Shown: one piece after another, positions 1 to 9,925 of the stretch
Numbering within the stretch: position 1 is the stretch's first letter
Layout: each line of letters starts with the position of its first letter
Origin: Ligula intestinalis
Lineage: Eukaryota > Platyhelminthes > Cestoda > Diphyllobothriidea > Diphyllobothriidae
Length of the DNA stretch: 64,000 nt
Assembly: GCA_036362985.1 (NCBI GenBank)
Contig: JAYGXS010000003.1
Coordinates: 77,024,680-77,088,679 of the forward strand
Reading direction: 5' to 3'
The notes under the pieces: generated by a model
Seen by the model: the letters and a program-made list of their open reading frames with translations, nothing else
Databases searched by the model: none
Told to the model about the DNA's origin: nothing
Program-made: the position numbers and the translations under genes

Positions 1-1585
1 CGATAATTGTTAATGTCAGATCTGGAACCAGATTTAAAAACTGGAATTACAATAGAAGTTTTCCAAGAATCAGGAAAAAAACCGTTTTCGAGAAATATTG
101 TAAATAATTTGCTCAGTAAAGGAGGAAAATCTCTTAGTTGCTTAATAAATGAGTTTGGAATGTTATCCGTCCCGACTGAATGTGAATTGTTGAGACGAGC
201 TATTTCTTTATGAATACTTGTAGGTGAGAAATCAATTGAAGTGAGATTTGCATCACACATCAGAGGTATTTCGGGTGTTGGAATAGTCTCAATTGTAAAG
301 AACTTTACGAAGAAGGAATTTAACATTTCTGCTTTTGCCAAATCCTCTGTAACAAAATGATTACTACTATCGAGTAAAGGCGGAATGACTTTCTGAAGCT
401 TAGCGGATGACTGAAAACGGAAGACTTGAGAAATGGATTTGGAAGAGTTAGCATCATTTAGTGCCAGGGACTCTCTACGCTTATCTCGTGCAAGCCTTAT
501 TTTTAGCGCTAATTCAAATATTTGCGCTATCCTTAAGTGCACCGACAAAGAGCTATTAGACGGATCCTTAAGTTGCTTCCGTAATTTTTAAGTCTATTTT
601 GGAGAAAATGTGGAACGGTAGAGGAAGCTGAATTTGATTTAATAGGCTTAAGTGGGATAAAAGTCTGGATTTTTTTTGTAAGGTTTTGTAAAAGTTTATT
701 GAAAAAGATTGGATCATTAGTTGAAAAAATAGTATGCCAATCTAGAGTACTTACGAAGTCATTTATGAGTTCAAGGTTTGCGTTAGCAAAAGCGAGGTTA
801 TTGCATTTTACCTCCGGTTTTTTTGAAAGACAGACTGGAAAACAACACTGAATTAATGCGTGGTCACTTGTGAAGAGATCACGATGAAAATTCATAAAGA
901 GAGGGTGGACGTCATTTGTAAAAATTAAATCTAATATGCTCTCATTTCTAGTCACTGAACTGACCAGTTGTGACATGTTTGCAAAATTAATAGCTTCTAC
1001 CAATTTTTGAAATTTTGGCTGACAAGTATTTGCCTCCCAGTCAACGTCTGGCAGATTAAAATCACCTATGATTATTTTGACATCAACTTCAGCTTCTGCA
1101 ACTTTTGCAAACAGTTCGCAGAGCGCACTTTCATTACCAGAATAACATGGGGGATTATAGACACAGCCAATTACAGCTTTTTTATTGTGCGGGAGAATGA
1201 CTGAAATAAAGCAATCATCTCCCGAAAATGATGAAATGCTCAGATGAATTGGAAAATGTACAAAAGATGATTTGAAATAAAGAAGGCAACCACCGCCACG
1301 TTTTTCAATGTGGTCTTGTCGGAACAAACTAAAATTATCGATAGCGAGCGTTGAGTCAGAGATAAGAGAGTGAGCCCAAGATTCAGTGAGACAAATAACA
1401 TCTGGATCAAGCTCAAAAGCTACTGTTCTGAGCTCTGTCATTTTATTTACAACTGATCTCGCATTCAGAGAAACTATACTGAGCGTATCCCTGAGATGCA
1501 GGTTACGCTCATCTGTATTTATAAAAAAGGAAAACTTGGTGGCGGAAAGGGAACTGGCATGGGAGAAACAAAAGGCGGAAAGCAA
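1..1585 (-). pseudogene. CR1-like ORF2: APE endonuclease plus reverse transcriptase N-terminus (broken)
   Basis: The open frame from 1585 to 533 reads as an endonuclease/exonuclease/phosphatase (APE) domain. It has SLNARSVVNK near the start, the CLTESW segment, IIGDFNLPDVDW in the middle and TSDHALI near the end, which are the metal-binding and catalytic landmarks of the family. After a stop at 533-535 the minus strand still reads as the linker and the reverse transcriptase entry, with GTDNIPNSFIKQL and then, after a frameshift near position 75, FPDSWKTSIVIPVFKSGS. Those match fingers motifs 0-2 of CR1-type enzymes. The start overlaps the end of ORF1 by about 65 bases, as is common in this clade. 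Function would be target DNA nicking and primed reverse transcription; this copy is inactive. The catalytic palm lies beyond the left edge. Confidence 0.8.
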
Positions 1586-2760
1586 GATTGCTGTGGTCTA
1601 CAATTACCTGAAATATAATTGTTATATATATTAGGATTATTGTATGGCGGCAGATTTGCTTGAAGATTGAGGAAAGGGTGCCCGTTTTGTGGAGTAAGAA
1701 AAGTAGGAGGCGGCCGCAAAAAAGGATTACGACAAGAGTTAGTATAATTCTTCGGAAAAAACACGTTTGAAAATGACCTAAATAGGTATGGAAGACTATG
1801 ATCATAATTAGAATTTTTGATTGTATGTTGATTTTGGGCAATTTGCAGGTTTGGAAAATAATTAGAGCGAGTACTTACATCTGCTATAGTTGCTGAAGTG
1901 TCAGCATAATTTGTCGGAGGACAGGCATTCGAAAATGGCATTGAAGGTTGCGAGAAGCTATTCATAGTATTATTAGAGTGAATTAATTGTGGATTGTAAG
2001 CCATTTTGGGGATTGAAAGGTAAAAACATGAGTGTTTACATCTGGTGTAGATGCTGAAATGTAAGTTTTGTTCCCATAATTAGGTAAATTACTGATTTTT
2101 GCAATTGGCTTCGATTTAAGGCGGGCACGTTTAGGTCTATTAGGTTGAGCCTCTTTAGCAGGCGAGGTTCGCTCGGAAGGCGACGGAATTTCACTCGAGC
2201 CAGGAATAAGGCTTGCGGGTGAGGTTTCGGGTGAACTTAACGTTGTCGCTGATCCGGAGGGACGTGAACTTGCGTCGACCTCAGATACCACATTTGGAAT
2301 AGTAGGGGTAGGAGTGGGCCTAGTTTTTGCAGATGCAGGTGAAATCCTACGTTTCATGGGGGTTTTATCCCTACATATAAAAAGCTTATGTTTTTTCAGG
2401 TATTCAGCTGAACGCTCATGCTGAGAGCAGAGGTTGTCAACTTCTATCGCCGAAAAAAGTTTGACCAAAATCGGCGGATTTTTGCTTCGAGAGGACAATC
2501 TTTTAGCTTCTGCGACCTTAAAGTTAAAGCCAAACGAGTAAAGGAATTGACAGGCGACGTCTAGCGGGACATTCTTTAAAAGAAAATTATAACTTCTTTT
2601 TGCCGGTCACAGGTCTCAGTAGACACCAAATTGATGAAGGGCTCAAATTTCTCACATTGCTGAGAAGTGAGCGAAGAGACATTTCCATCAAAGATGGTAC
2701 TGAGAACCGTAAGCAAACATCCATATTGAGACATGAAATTATTAAAGTTGTCCAAAGCAT
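1519..2760 (-). pseudogene. CR1-like ORF1 nucleic-acid-binding protein (frameshifted)
   Basis: Two overlapping open frames (2498-1983 and 2004-1519), plus an upstream stretch in another frame (about 2760-2590), together look like an ORF1 protein of a non-LTR element. The segment NPPILVKLFSAIEVDNLC followed by LFICRDKTPMKRR resembles the RNA-binding C-terminal fold of L1/CR1 ORF1 proteins (pattern PI-V-K-F, then a basic tail). The next part is rich in Pro, Ser and Thr with a basic patch (RPKRARLKSKP). The last 160 residues are Asn/Pro/Phe rich and of no known fold. The frames do not join without shifts, so this is a decayed copy. The assignment rests mainly on position upstream of the endonuclease. 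Confidence 0.55.
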
Positions 2761-2988
2761 CAAGATTTAGTTTTTTTCATATTTAGGACGGGTTGATCTT
2801 GGAAAAATTTAAAACCAAGAGGGTCGTTAAAGGGGGATTTTCGTCTAAAAACTGACTGTAATTTCATATTGAAGTTTAAAATATCAGAAGGATGTGCAGT
2901 TAGATATATTTTTAATCAAGGCAATGAAAGAAAGTTTCTCTTACACAGAAAATAAAATTGACGAGTCTACGCTGGATGAAAACTCACT

Positions 2989-3200
2989 CGATTGATATTG
3001 CAACAAGTGTAAACTGAATCTTGTTGAAAATTGCGAAATATTTTTAAAATTTGCAATCTAAAGTAAACATTCAGTTGAGGCTATATAGGGTGAAATTATG
3101 AGGCTATGCAGGGTTAAAAATATCTGGATTGATATTTCGACCAGTGTACACTATTTCTTGTTGGAAAAAGAGTATTCTTTCAAAATATACAATCTGATTT
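2989..3200. repeat. Diverged tandem duplication, about 140-bp period
   Basis: A segment beginning GATTGATATTGCAACAAGTG at about 2989 recurs in diverged form from about 3128 (GATTGATATTTCGACCAGTG). Both continue with CTTGTTG and end near CAATCT. The unit sits between the 5' end of the first CR1-like element and the truncated end of the second, so it may be 5' UTR repeats of the first. No coding potential was seen. Confidence 0.5.
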
Positions 3201-3356
3201 AATATTCACGTACTTAATTACGTGTTTTTCAACTGAATCTTAGATAATTCCTAGGAGGCTATGGCGGTTGAAACAGTAGAAAACTGTATATTTTCACCTA
3301 TAGACAAAGAAAACGACCACCGGTTTGTGGAGTGGCTTAGGGGTTAGAAATTCTAA

Positions 3357-3806
3357 TTATGAACAACAATTATGCCAACAAAGTCGACAGGATACGAAAA
3401 AAGTCCTATTAAAATTTGAAAATTCACTTAGCTGCGAAAAATCGTTTACCTCAGAGATAAGTACATCGTCCGCTTCCCTTCTTTGTTCTGGTGGTCTGGA
3501 TACCAGAGCAATATGGAGGTCAGGTTGGTTAGGTACTCCCAGTTTACAACTAGTTATTTCGCAGGAATTGATTCTGTGTGATGACACACTATCTGGACCG
3601 CAGTTGATACCACTTCGTATGAACATCACGATTCCATCACCCTCACGTCCCTTTCTGTCCACGCGGATAAGCTGAAATCCTCTCAACCCGACTTCTGCAT
3701 CTGCTATTTGCTCAGTTAACCATGTTTCAGTTAGCGCTATCACGGTGAGTTTGAGTTCGTCCAGTTTGTTAAATAGACTCAGTACATTTGTGTACATCAT
3801 TGTCAT
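3357..3806 (-). pseudogene. Second CR1-like element: endonuclease N-terminal part, truncated
   Basis: The 149-codon minus-strand frame starts MTMMYTNVLSLFNKLDELK, then IALTETWL, GFQLIRVDRKGREGDGIVMF and ALVSRPPEQRR. This is the first half of an APE-type endonuclease of the CR1 kind (the Asn and Glu positions of N-A-R-S and T-E-T-W are recognisable). The GDFN and SDH motifs are not present, so the element is cut or rearranged near 3340. It lies directly downstream of its own ORF1 remains (3842-5056). Confidence 0.7.
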
Positions 3807-3841
3807 GTTCTTAGCTTCACTCGATCTCGCCTTTTTCCCCT

Positions 3842-5056
3842 TTATTGCTGGTCATGATGGCGAGATCCAGCCTTTATTGATTTTGTGCAGATTTTCACGT
3901 TGGGTTGACTGCCCGACCATGTGACTTTTGTTAGGATGACGGGCGTCCTCCACAGAAAGGGTCTTTGACGTCGGACAATTACCCCAGTGCGTATTTCCAG
4001 ACCCTCCTCTCCTTTTTCTTTCAAGATCGCTAAGTCTGCCTTTAAGGCCCTCCATTTCATCCTCTCCTTTACCGTGTACTCTTGTTGAAAAAACCCTCTT
4101 ATGGCCGGGGATTCCTCCTGCCGTTCGCTCGAGCAGGAGATCTCGCTGAAGTTTACTCTCAAAAATAAATTTTAATGGCCCGGGTATCCTCCCTTGAGAA
4201 TCGGAGTTTTCCTTACTGTTTATTCAGAAATGCTTGAGTATCATAAAATATCATCCTCAATAATAACGTCCTTAAAGCTATCCCTTAAGGCCTTGGTGTC
4301 CTCAGCTATTCTGCTCTTTGGACTACCATTAGTTGATTCAGGGAGCCCATGCAGAATAATGCACTGCGTACTATCCACCTCAACTTTGTCTCGAGGTATT
4401 CGTTGGATAGTCTGGCTGATTCCAGCACGGGCCATGAGGATTTGCAAGGTCAGGTAGCTTCTCATGGGCTGAAATTGGGCGCAGAGTATCAGTCCCGCAG
4501 ACCGTTAGAGATGTTTCTGTAGAATCTTGATCATGGTGCTCCTCGGCGAGGACAACTTGACATTTTATGTAACTTGCCTGATCATTTTTGTGCGTAGACG
4601 CTTCGGCGAGGGATGCTGCTGCGTATGTAAGGTTCATTCCCTCAAGTTCACGCATCGCCAGTTTCTCCTCGTGAAGGAGAAATCGAGAAAATTTCTTCAG
4701 CTCCTCCATCTCCACTCTAAGGCTATTTACCACCTCCTCAAGTTTCGTAAATTTGTTAAGAAGGGTAAAATATGATATGCGGGCTTCATCTTTATGAGTT
4801 TAATCCCTTTAACTTTAAGACTTTTGGTTCGCTTGGCAGGAGGACTCTTCAATAAGCTTCGTGACCGATCTTTTGTGTTTGATGACTGAATTTGATCCTT
4901 ACGGCTATACGCTTCTGTAGCTCCATCGGTTAGCCATTCGACTTCCACCCGAGGCATCCGCGGTTCGTAACCCGGCCCCACTGGCAGCTTTGTAGAATTA
5001 TCGAGAACAGTAGTTTCTACTTCCATTTTAGTTGCAAACAAAACGCTTAAATTCAA
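3842..5056 (-). pseudogene. Second CR1-like element: ORF1 remains
   Basis: Four consecutive minus-strand frames (5056-4727, 4733-4380, 4465-4241, 4162-3842) chain together across frameshifts. They include an N-terminal basic region, a helical segment (MVNSLRVEMEELKKFSRFLL), the block CIILHGLPEST followed by an acidic/basic helix, and a C-terminal block ERMKWRALKADLAIL with PFLWRTPVILT. This order, coiled coil then I-HGLPES block then basic C-terminus, is typical of ORF1 proteins of CR1-like elements in flatworms and other invertebrates. The products would coat element RNA. The copy is broken by at least three frameshifts. Confidence 0.6.
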
Positions 5057-5059
5057 ATG

Positions 5060-5810
5060 TTAAATTTGACTATGTGATTATGACGTAGTGTGTTGACTGA
5101 TATTGCAAATATTTGAAGCAGATTGAGTTAACAATACGCCGAATTGCTAAGAAGCACTTTCAAATATGTATGAACAATATGCAGGACATTCAGGAACGAC
5201 TCAGCCGTTTGTATATCTTCGAGGTCCTGAATAAATGCTTATCTTCAAGAAGGCTTGAGATCCTTGTAACTTGGTCTTTTCAGGCTGTTTTTGCTTGTTT
5301 GTTTGTAGGCGGTAACTTCAGTTCAACGACTTAAAAAGCAAATTCCACTTTGATTCCGTCTTCTGATGAATTTTGACACAATAAAAACTCCACGATGACG
5401 AGATTGTTGAATAGTATCCAATGCTTAATATCTGGAGTCCGCGAGAGTGTCCGGAAGCGTGAAATCCCGAAACGACTTAATGCCTTGGAGTCCGAAAAAG
5501 TCAAACCGATTTCGTATAAAGAGTACTTTTGGGCTAAAAAGGCTGTCCTTTCATTCAACTGAGGTAGTGTATTCTGTACAAACACAGTGTGGAATACGTT
5601 GGAAAAAGCATGCGTCCTCAGCCACGGGAGTGTCGTCTCGAAATGAGAGAGCACCAACGCCATCACAGAGCGCAGACAGTAGTGCGCTCATGTTAACAGC
5701 CGCAAGAGATCGAGCGTGCCATGCGAAGTTGGCTCACTACACAACTGATGAATACTTGTGAGACAAGAGCGTCCTTGAAGAAAGACACATCTTTTGAAAG
5801 TGTGAAAAAT
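5060..5810. other. No recognisable gene
   Basis: I see no domain here. A few short open frames exist on both strands around 5330-5760, but none has recognisable motifs. Confidence 0.4.
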
Positions 5811-5814
5811 TGTA

Positions 5815-5896
5815 GGCATTTGGTGGGATTTGAACCCGCGCATCAGAGAATGCCTTTGCCGGAGGCTAATGCTCTACCGCTAAGCTACAAACGCCC
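5815..5896 (-). repeat. tRNA-like module (copy 1)
   Basis: On the minus strand there is a tRNA-like fold: acceptor GGCGTTT against AAATGCC, a D arm with A box (TAGCTTAGCGG), a 4-bp anticodon stem GCCT/AGGC with loop CCGGCAA, and a T arm with B box (GGTTCAAATCC). The loop has C rather than T at position 33 and the variable region is long. I therefore treat it as a tRNA-derived repeat rather than a working tRNA. Confidence 0.65.
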
Positions 5897-6008
5897 ACTT
5901 CACTCCATGAGATTAATCACACTTGGATCGATATTACCCGCTCACCTTTTAACTCATATGGAATCCACCAATGTGATCCAAGTGTGATTAAACTCATGGC
6001 GTGAAGCG

Positions 6009-6089
6009 GGCGTTTGTAGCTTAGTGGTAGAGTATTAGCCTCCGGCAAAGGCTTTCTCTGATGCGCAGGTTTAAATCCCGCCAAACGCC
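6009..6089 (+). repeat. tRNA-like module (copy 2)
   Basis: This is the best-folded copy. The 7-bp acceptor stem GGCGTTT/AAACGCC is perfect. The A box is TAGCTTAGTGG, the anticodon-like loop is CCGGCAA, and the B box is degenerate (AGGTTTAAATCCC). At 81 nt it is longer than a standard class I tRNA. It sits within a repeat with conserved flanks, which argues for a tRNA-derived SINE-like repeat. A functional tRNA is possible but less likely. Confidence 0.6.
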
Positions 6090-6308
6090 TAGAGTTTTTC
6101 AAACTTAGGTCAACTCAAATTCAGCAAATTTGCCAAACCAACTTATTAATTAAGTCAGCCAAGCAGTTATTCTGGTGGATTCTAGATGATTGCTCAGGAC
6201 AATCCTGCTTGGGCAGTCAAATTGCTCCCACATTGGTGGATTCCATACGAGCGAAAAGTTGAGTGGGTAATATCGATCCAAGTGTGATGAAACTCATGGC
6301 GTGAAGCG

Positions 6309-6389
6309 GGAGTTTGTAGCTTAGCGGTAAAGCATTAGCCTCCGACAAAGGCTTTCTCTGATGCGCGGGTTCAAATCCCGCCAAATGGC
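6309..6389 (+). repeat. tRNA-like module (copy 3)
   Basis: Tandem partner of the copy at 6009. Its A box (TAGCTTAGCGG) and B box (GGTTCAAATCCC) are intact, but the acceptor stem is mismatched and the loop is CCGACAA. Confidence 0.6.
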
Positions 6390-6563
6390 ACACAGTTTTC
6401 ACACCTGGGTCAACTCAAATTTAGCAAATCTGCCAGACCAACTTAATAATCAAGACACATCTGACATCGCAATGTATGTTGTTTTTCCCTTTAAACGACC
6501 TTTGTGATATTCTTCGAGTTATTTAATCAACAGATCTTCCGGATTTTATTAAAACTGGCCCAA

Positions 6564-6692
6564 GTGAACGTTCGACGGAACGCCTTCTCGCAGCGGGTCA
6601 TTGGAGCGTTGAACGGACTCCCTGCCGAGGTGGTCCTCTTAGATAGTGTTGAAATTTTTAAACACAAACCTAATTCTCATTTTCTGAGAAAC
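6564..6692 (+). pseudogene. CR1-like ORF2 C-terminal tail fragment
   Basis: The plus-strand reading contains RRNAFSQRVIGALNGLPAEV and then DSVEIFKHK. This is the characteristic last segment of CR1-type reverse transcriptase proteins (pattern FF-S-R-V--WN-LP--VV----V--FK). Nothing of the reverse transcriptase palm is found just upstream, so this is an isolated 3' end of a 5'-truncated insertion. Confidence 0.65.
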
Positions 6693-6859
6693 TGTGACGG
6701 AGATAATGAATACAGTGTCATTAGCAGCACTTTGCAACTGGCTCACATAGCTGATGCTAAGCGTACAGTTGTATTACGTACTGTTGTTACGGTTGAAGTC
6801 TTTTCCAATTTTCGGATATTAAAAGGGAGCTCAAGAGCGAAAGTCTTCTGCTCTTAATA

Positions 6860-7735
6860 AAGTGAATTAAGAAATGGACTATATGTTCAACAACTATAAC
6901 GAATATCGAAAAAGTCAACAAAAGGTACAGCTTCGTGGCCATAAAACGACATTGCGCTCATTGATTGCGCTTCATACGTTGGTTGCACATTTTGACTACG
7001 GTTGACCAATGTAACCGCAACAGAACCCAGATGATGGTTTTATTGAAGCCTATTACGTCTGCATGTTGCAAGATATTCCGTAGCCCAAGTGAGGAATAAC
7101 TTCATGCGGAAGGTAAAACTTCATATGGAACTGTCCCTTGATGGCATTTTATGAAAGCATAATGGCCATCCATAGCTAAGTTTTAGCCGAAACCCTGCCA
7201 TTTGCCCAGATTTTTGAGATTCTACTGTGTTCACAAACACATTGAAGAAACTGGCCACAGCTTCGACATTCAAGGAGCAACCATAATAAGTCGAGGAAAA
7301 TCAAAACCGAAAGGCTGGCGCTTGCGGCATGGTACTCGGATGCCAACTCCGTCAACAGGCATCTAAACTTCCCCTCGGCCGACAAAGTTTTACGCCAGTA
7401 TGTAAGCAAAGGACGGAACAAGGCCAAGTCTTAGGTCAGAATTGCAAACGAAAAGGAACTAAATACGAACCGATCAGAAGAGGAGGCAGGATCATCGGGA
7501 CCCTCTACCCGGCGAAAAAGGCATTGCACTAATTACTGTCCATGACCCTAAATGACAGCCGTTTTCACTGACAGTTAATTAGCGTTCACCACTAAAATTT
7601 CCCCTGACCTCCATCCTTTCGGTTGATGCTTCTTTCCACTCGACGACCGCTGACATTTTATTGGCATTTGGCCACTATAATTACCCTCCTTTTGGTTGTT
7701 GCTTCATCTCTGAAAATGAACTCCTGTAAGAGTTC
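6860..7735. other. No recognisable gene
   Basis: Short frames on both strands have no motifs. This is intergenic spacer between two CR1-like fragments. Confidence 0.4.
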
Positions 7736-7739
7736 GAAA

Positions 7740-9280
7740 GCTCAGGACAATAAAACGATTGATCCGGTGCTCGACATATCTAATCGATGGGCTGGACAAA
7801 GTTCCTGCACTAACACTAAAAGAATGAGCTAACGAACTGTGCAAACCTCTGGCTGCCATCTTCCAGAGTTCTTTTGCAGAAGGCAAACTCCCGGAAGAAT
7901 GGAAGTGGGCAAACATCACCCCGATTTATAAGGGAGGTTCGTAACTTAATTGCGCAAATTACCGTCCTGTCAGTCTTACTTGCATCGCGTGCAAAATAAT
8001 GGAGCACATTAGCAAGAAACACCTAATGGAATTCCTGGAAAGCAACAAGCTACTATGTCATGGACAGCACGGCTTTCACCCAGGACGCTCTTGTCTCACT
8101 AGTGCTCTTTACTCACAGGAGAAGTAGACAAAGGCCGCAGATAAGGGCTATCCAATTGATGTCATAGTTTTCGATTTTAAGAAGGCCTTCGATAGTGTAC
8201 CACACAGTATTCTTATACAGAAGATTTGGGATGTGACAATTCAAGGAAAAATGTAAAAATGGGTCAGCAGTTTCTAGTCCCTCAGAAAAAAAGGTTTGTT
8301 GTCGAAACTCAACCTCGGAATGGACAAAGGTCGATAGTGGTGTACCACAAGGCTCAGTTTTGGGTCCGCTGCTTTTCCTGATAAACGTAAACGACTGCCT
8401 CAATCAGCTTGATTACGCAGCGGTCACGTTTTCGGATGACAAAAAATATGGTCTGAAGTTAGCTGCACTGACGACACAAAGAGGTTACAGTCGAACATCG
8501 ATAAATTGGTTATCTGGTCATCCACGTGGTTTCTTCATATTAATTTATCTAAGTGTCTGTTTTTACACATAAGCCCGGGGCGACCAGTGTCGCCGGAACA
8601 CAGTTATTTTATCAATGGCACCAAATTAAAAGAGGTTGATACGCACAAAGATCTAGGTATATGGACAACCACAAACTTGATGCCAACCGAGAACTGTAAA
8701 AGGGCCGTCCAGAAGGCAACTAGTAAACTGCACTGGATCAGAGGAGCGTTCAAAATCTTTCCATCTAAACTCTTCGGGAAAATATTTGGCGCCTTTGTGA
8801 GACCACATCTTGAATACGGAATGCCAGTTTGGACACCGGGGTTGAAGAAAGATATGGATCTTCTCGAGCAAGTGCAACGCAGGGCAACAAAGATGGTCGA
8901 TGGTCTCAGGGACTGACCATATCAGGAGAGATTGATCAAACTTGACCTTTTTCCTTTGTCTTACAGGAAAGTTCAGAGCAGCCTGCACTGGCCATTCCAA
9001 ATAATCCGGGGCCACAGTTCCTCCCTGAAATTGGAGGATTTCTTTGAAGCAGCCACTACAACTCACCTGCCTGGCCATCCTTACAAGGTCACAAATGAAC
9101 GCACTCGATTAACCTCCGAAAATATTTCTTAAGTCAACACGTGGTCCGACCTTGGAACGTGCTACCAAGCGAGACCGTTTCCACCGACACAACTGCGGAG
9201 ATTAAAAGAAGACTCGGTGTCATCCACTTTGACAAAATGCAATTTTTACAACACGATATCCTACTGCCAGCATTGTAAAC
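7740..9280 (+). pseudogene. CR1-like reverse transcriptase, 5'-truncated and degraded
   Basis: Translation across frames gives the ordered blocks of a CR1-type reverse transcriptase. First comes KLPEEWKWANITPIYKGGS, then NYRPVSLTCIACKIME and GQHGFHPGRSC. Motif A is VIVFDFKKAFDSVPH, motif B is SGVPQGSVLGPLLF, and motif C is altered to FSDD where the family has YADD. The thumb region follows (GTKLKEVDTHKDLGIW), then RPHLEYGMPVWTPGLKKD and a C-terminal tail reaching about 9280. At least four stops (for example after KGGS and in YSQEK) and several frameshifts are present. The changed FADD/YADD motif and the stops make it inactive. It ends about 540 bp before the zinc transporter start. Confidence 0.8.
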
Positions 9281-9815
9281 AATTTTTTATGCCACTAGAC
9301 GGTTTTCCTTCTGTTCCATGAAAATTAATTCGAGATTCTGCCATGGTATCATATGTCCTCCACCAAATGCACATTAACTGTAAGAAGAACATTGGTTTCT
9401 TTATATAAATAGGGTTCTCAAGGGCATTCTTTGCCTGTAACTCTAAAATAGGCGTATACAAGTTACCTGGAACACGAACTTTTCATTCATTCACAAACAA
9501 CTGATGAAGTCCTGCTAACGACAGCATTCGTCCGACATACGAATCAGTTCAAGAGTTTTACGCATAAGTTCAACCATAGGACTTGTGTCCTTCCGCTACG
9601 TATTACCAGCCTTAGAATGGATTTCTTTCTTCAAAAACTTCCACAGAGGGGCATTAAGTTATTAAGGAGTATTTGTACTCGTGAGTGCCTTTAATAGTTT
9701 TGCTGCAACTTCGAACTCGACCTCTACCAAGGTCAGAACACCACGTATATCAAAAGTTGGCACTAGACACTTGGTAGCCGGGTCTCGAAGTCTTTGGTGC
9801 TTGGGTCATTTATTC

Positions 9816-9925
9816 ATGGGTCGTTACATGGCTTCCACGTTGCTTCTTTTGGGATTTCTAGCATTTGTGATTGCAGATGGTGCACACGAGCATTCGCATT
9901 CCGGTTTTTCTGATCATGGGCATAC
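9816..9925 (+). CDS. SLC39A7: ZIP7-like exon 1 (signal peptide, His-rich start)
   Basis: Starts at ATG 9816 and ends at the donor AC|GTAAGT, phase 2. It codes for the hydrophobic signal peptide and the beginning of the His-rich lumenal segment. Confidence 0.85.

Larger units (their letters stand above)
1..2900 (-). mobile_element. CR1/jockey-like non-LTR retrotransposon, 5' portion, running off the left edge
   Basis: Read on the minus strand, an ORF1-type region (about 2760 to 1519) is followed by an APE-type endonuclease and the first part of a reverse transcriptase (1585 to 1). This is the ORF1-ORF2 order of CR1/jockey clade elements. The rest of the reverse transcriptase lies outside the window. 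The 5' limit near 2900 is a guess from where coding similarity ends. Several frameshifts show that this is a dead copy. Confidence 0.75.
5815..6450. repeat. Compound tRNA-like repeat: one inverted and two tandem copies
   Basis: Copy 1 (minus) and copy 2 (plus) face away from a centre near 5955 and form an inverted repeat that includes about 45 bp of leader (ATCACACTTGGATC and its complement). Copies 2 and 3 are in tandem with a period of exactly 300 bp (6009 and 6309). Leader and tail sequences are shared: CTCATGGCGTGAAGCGGG before each core and GGTCAACTCAAATT with CAGACCAACTTA after it. A related leader occurs at 29120-29250. Confidence 0.65.

Noticed and set aside
6009..6089. Functional tRNA gene (anticodon GGC)
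   Set aside because: Position 33 is not T, the variable region is odd, and three copies with shared flanks indicate a tRNA-derived repeat. A covariance-model score would settle it.
9491..9540. CTGATGA followed by a hairpin, hammerhead-like, upstream of the ZIP gene
   Set aside because: The required GAAA box is absent (CGACA instead), and stems I and III cannot be formed convincingly.
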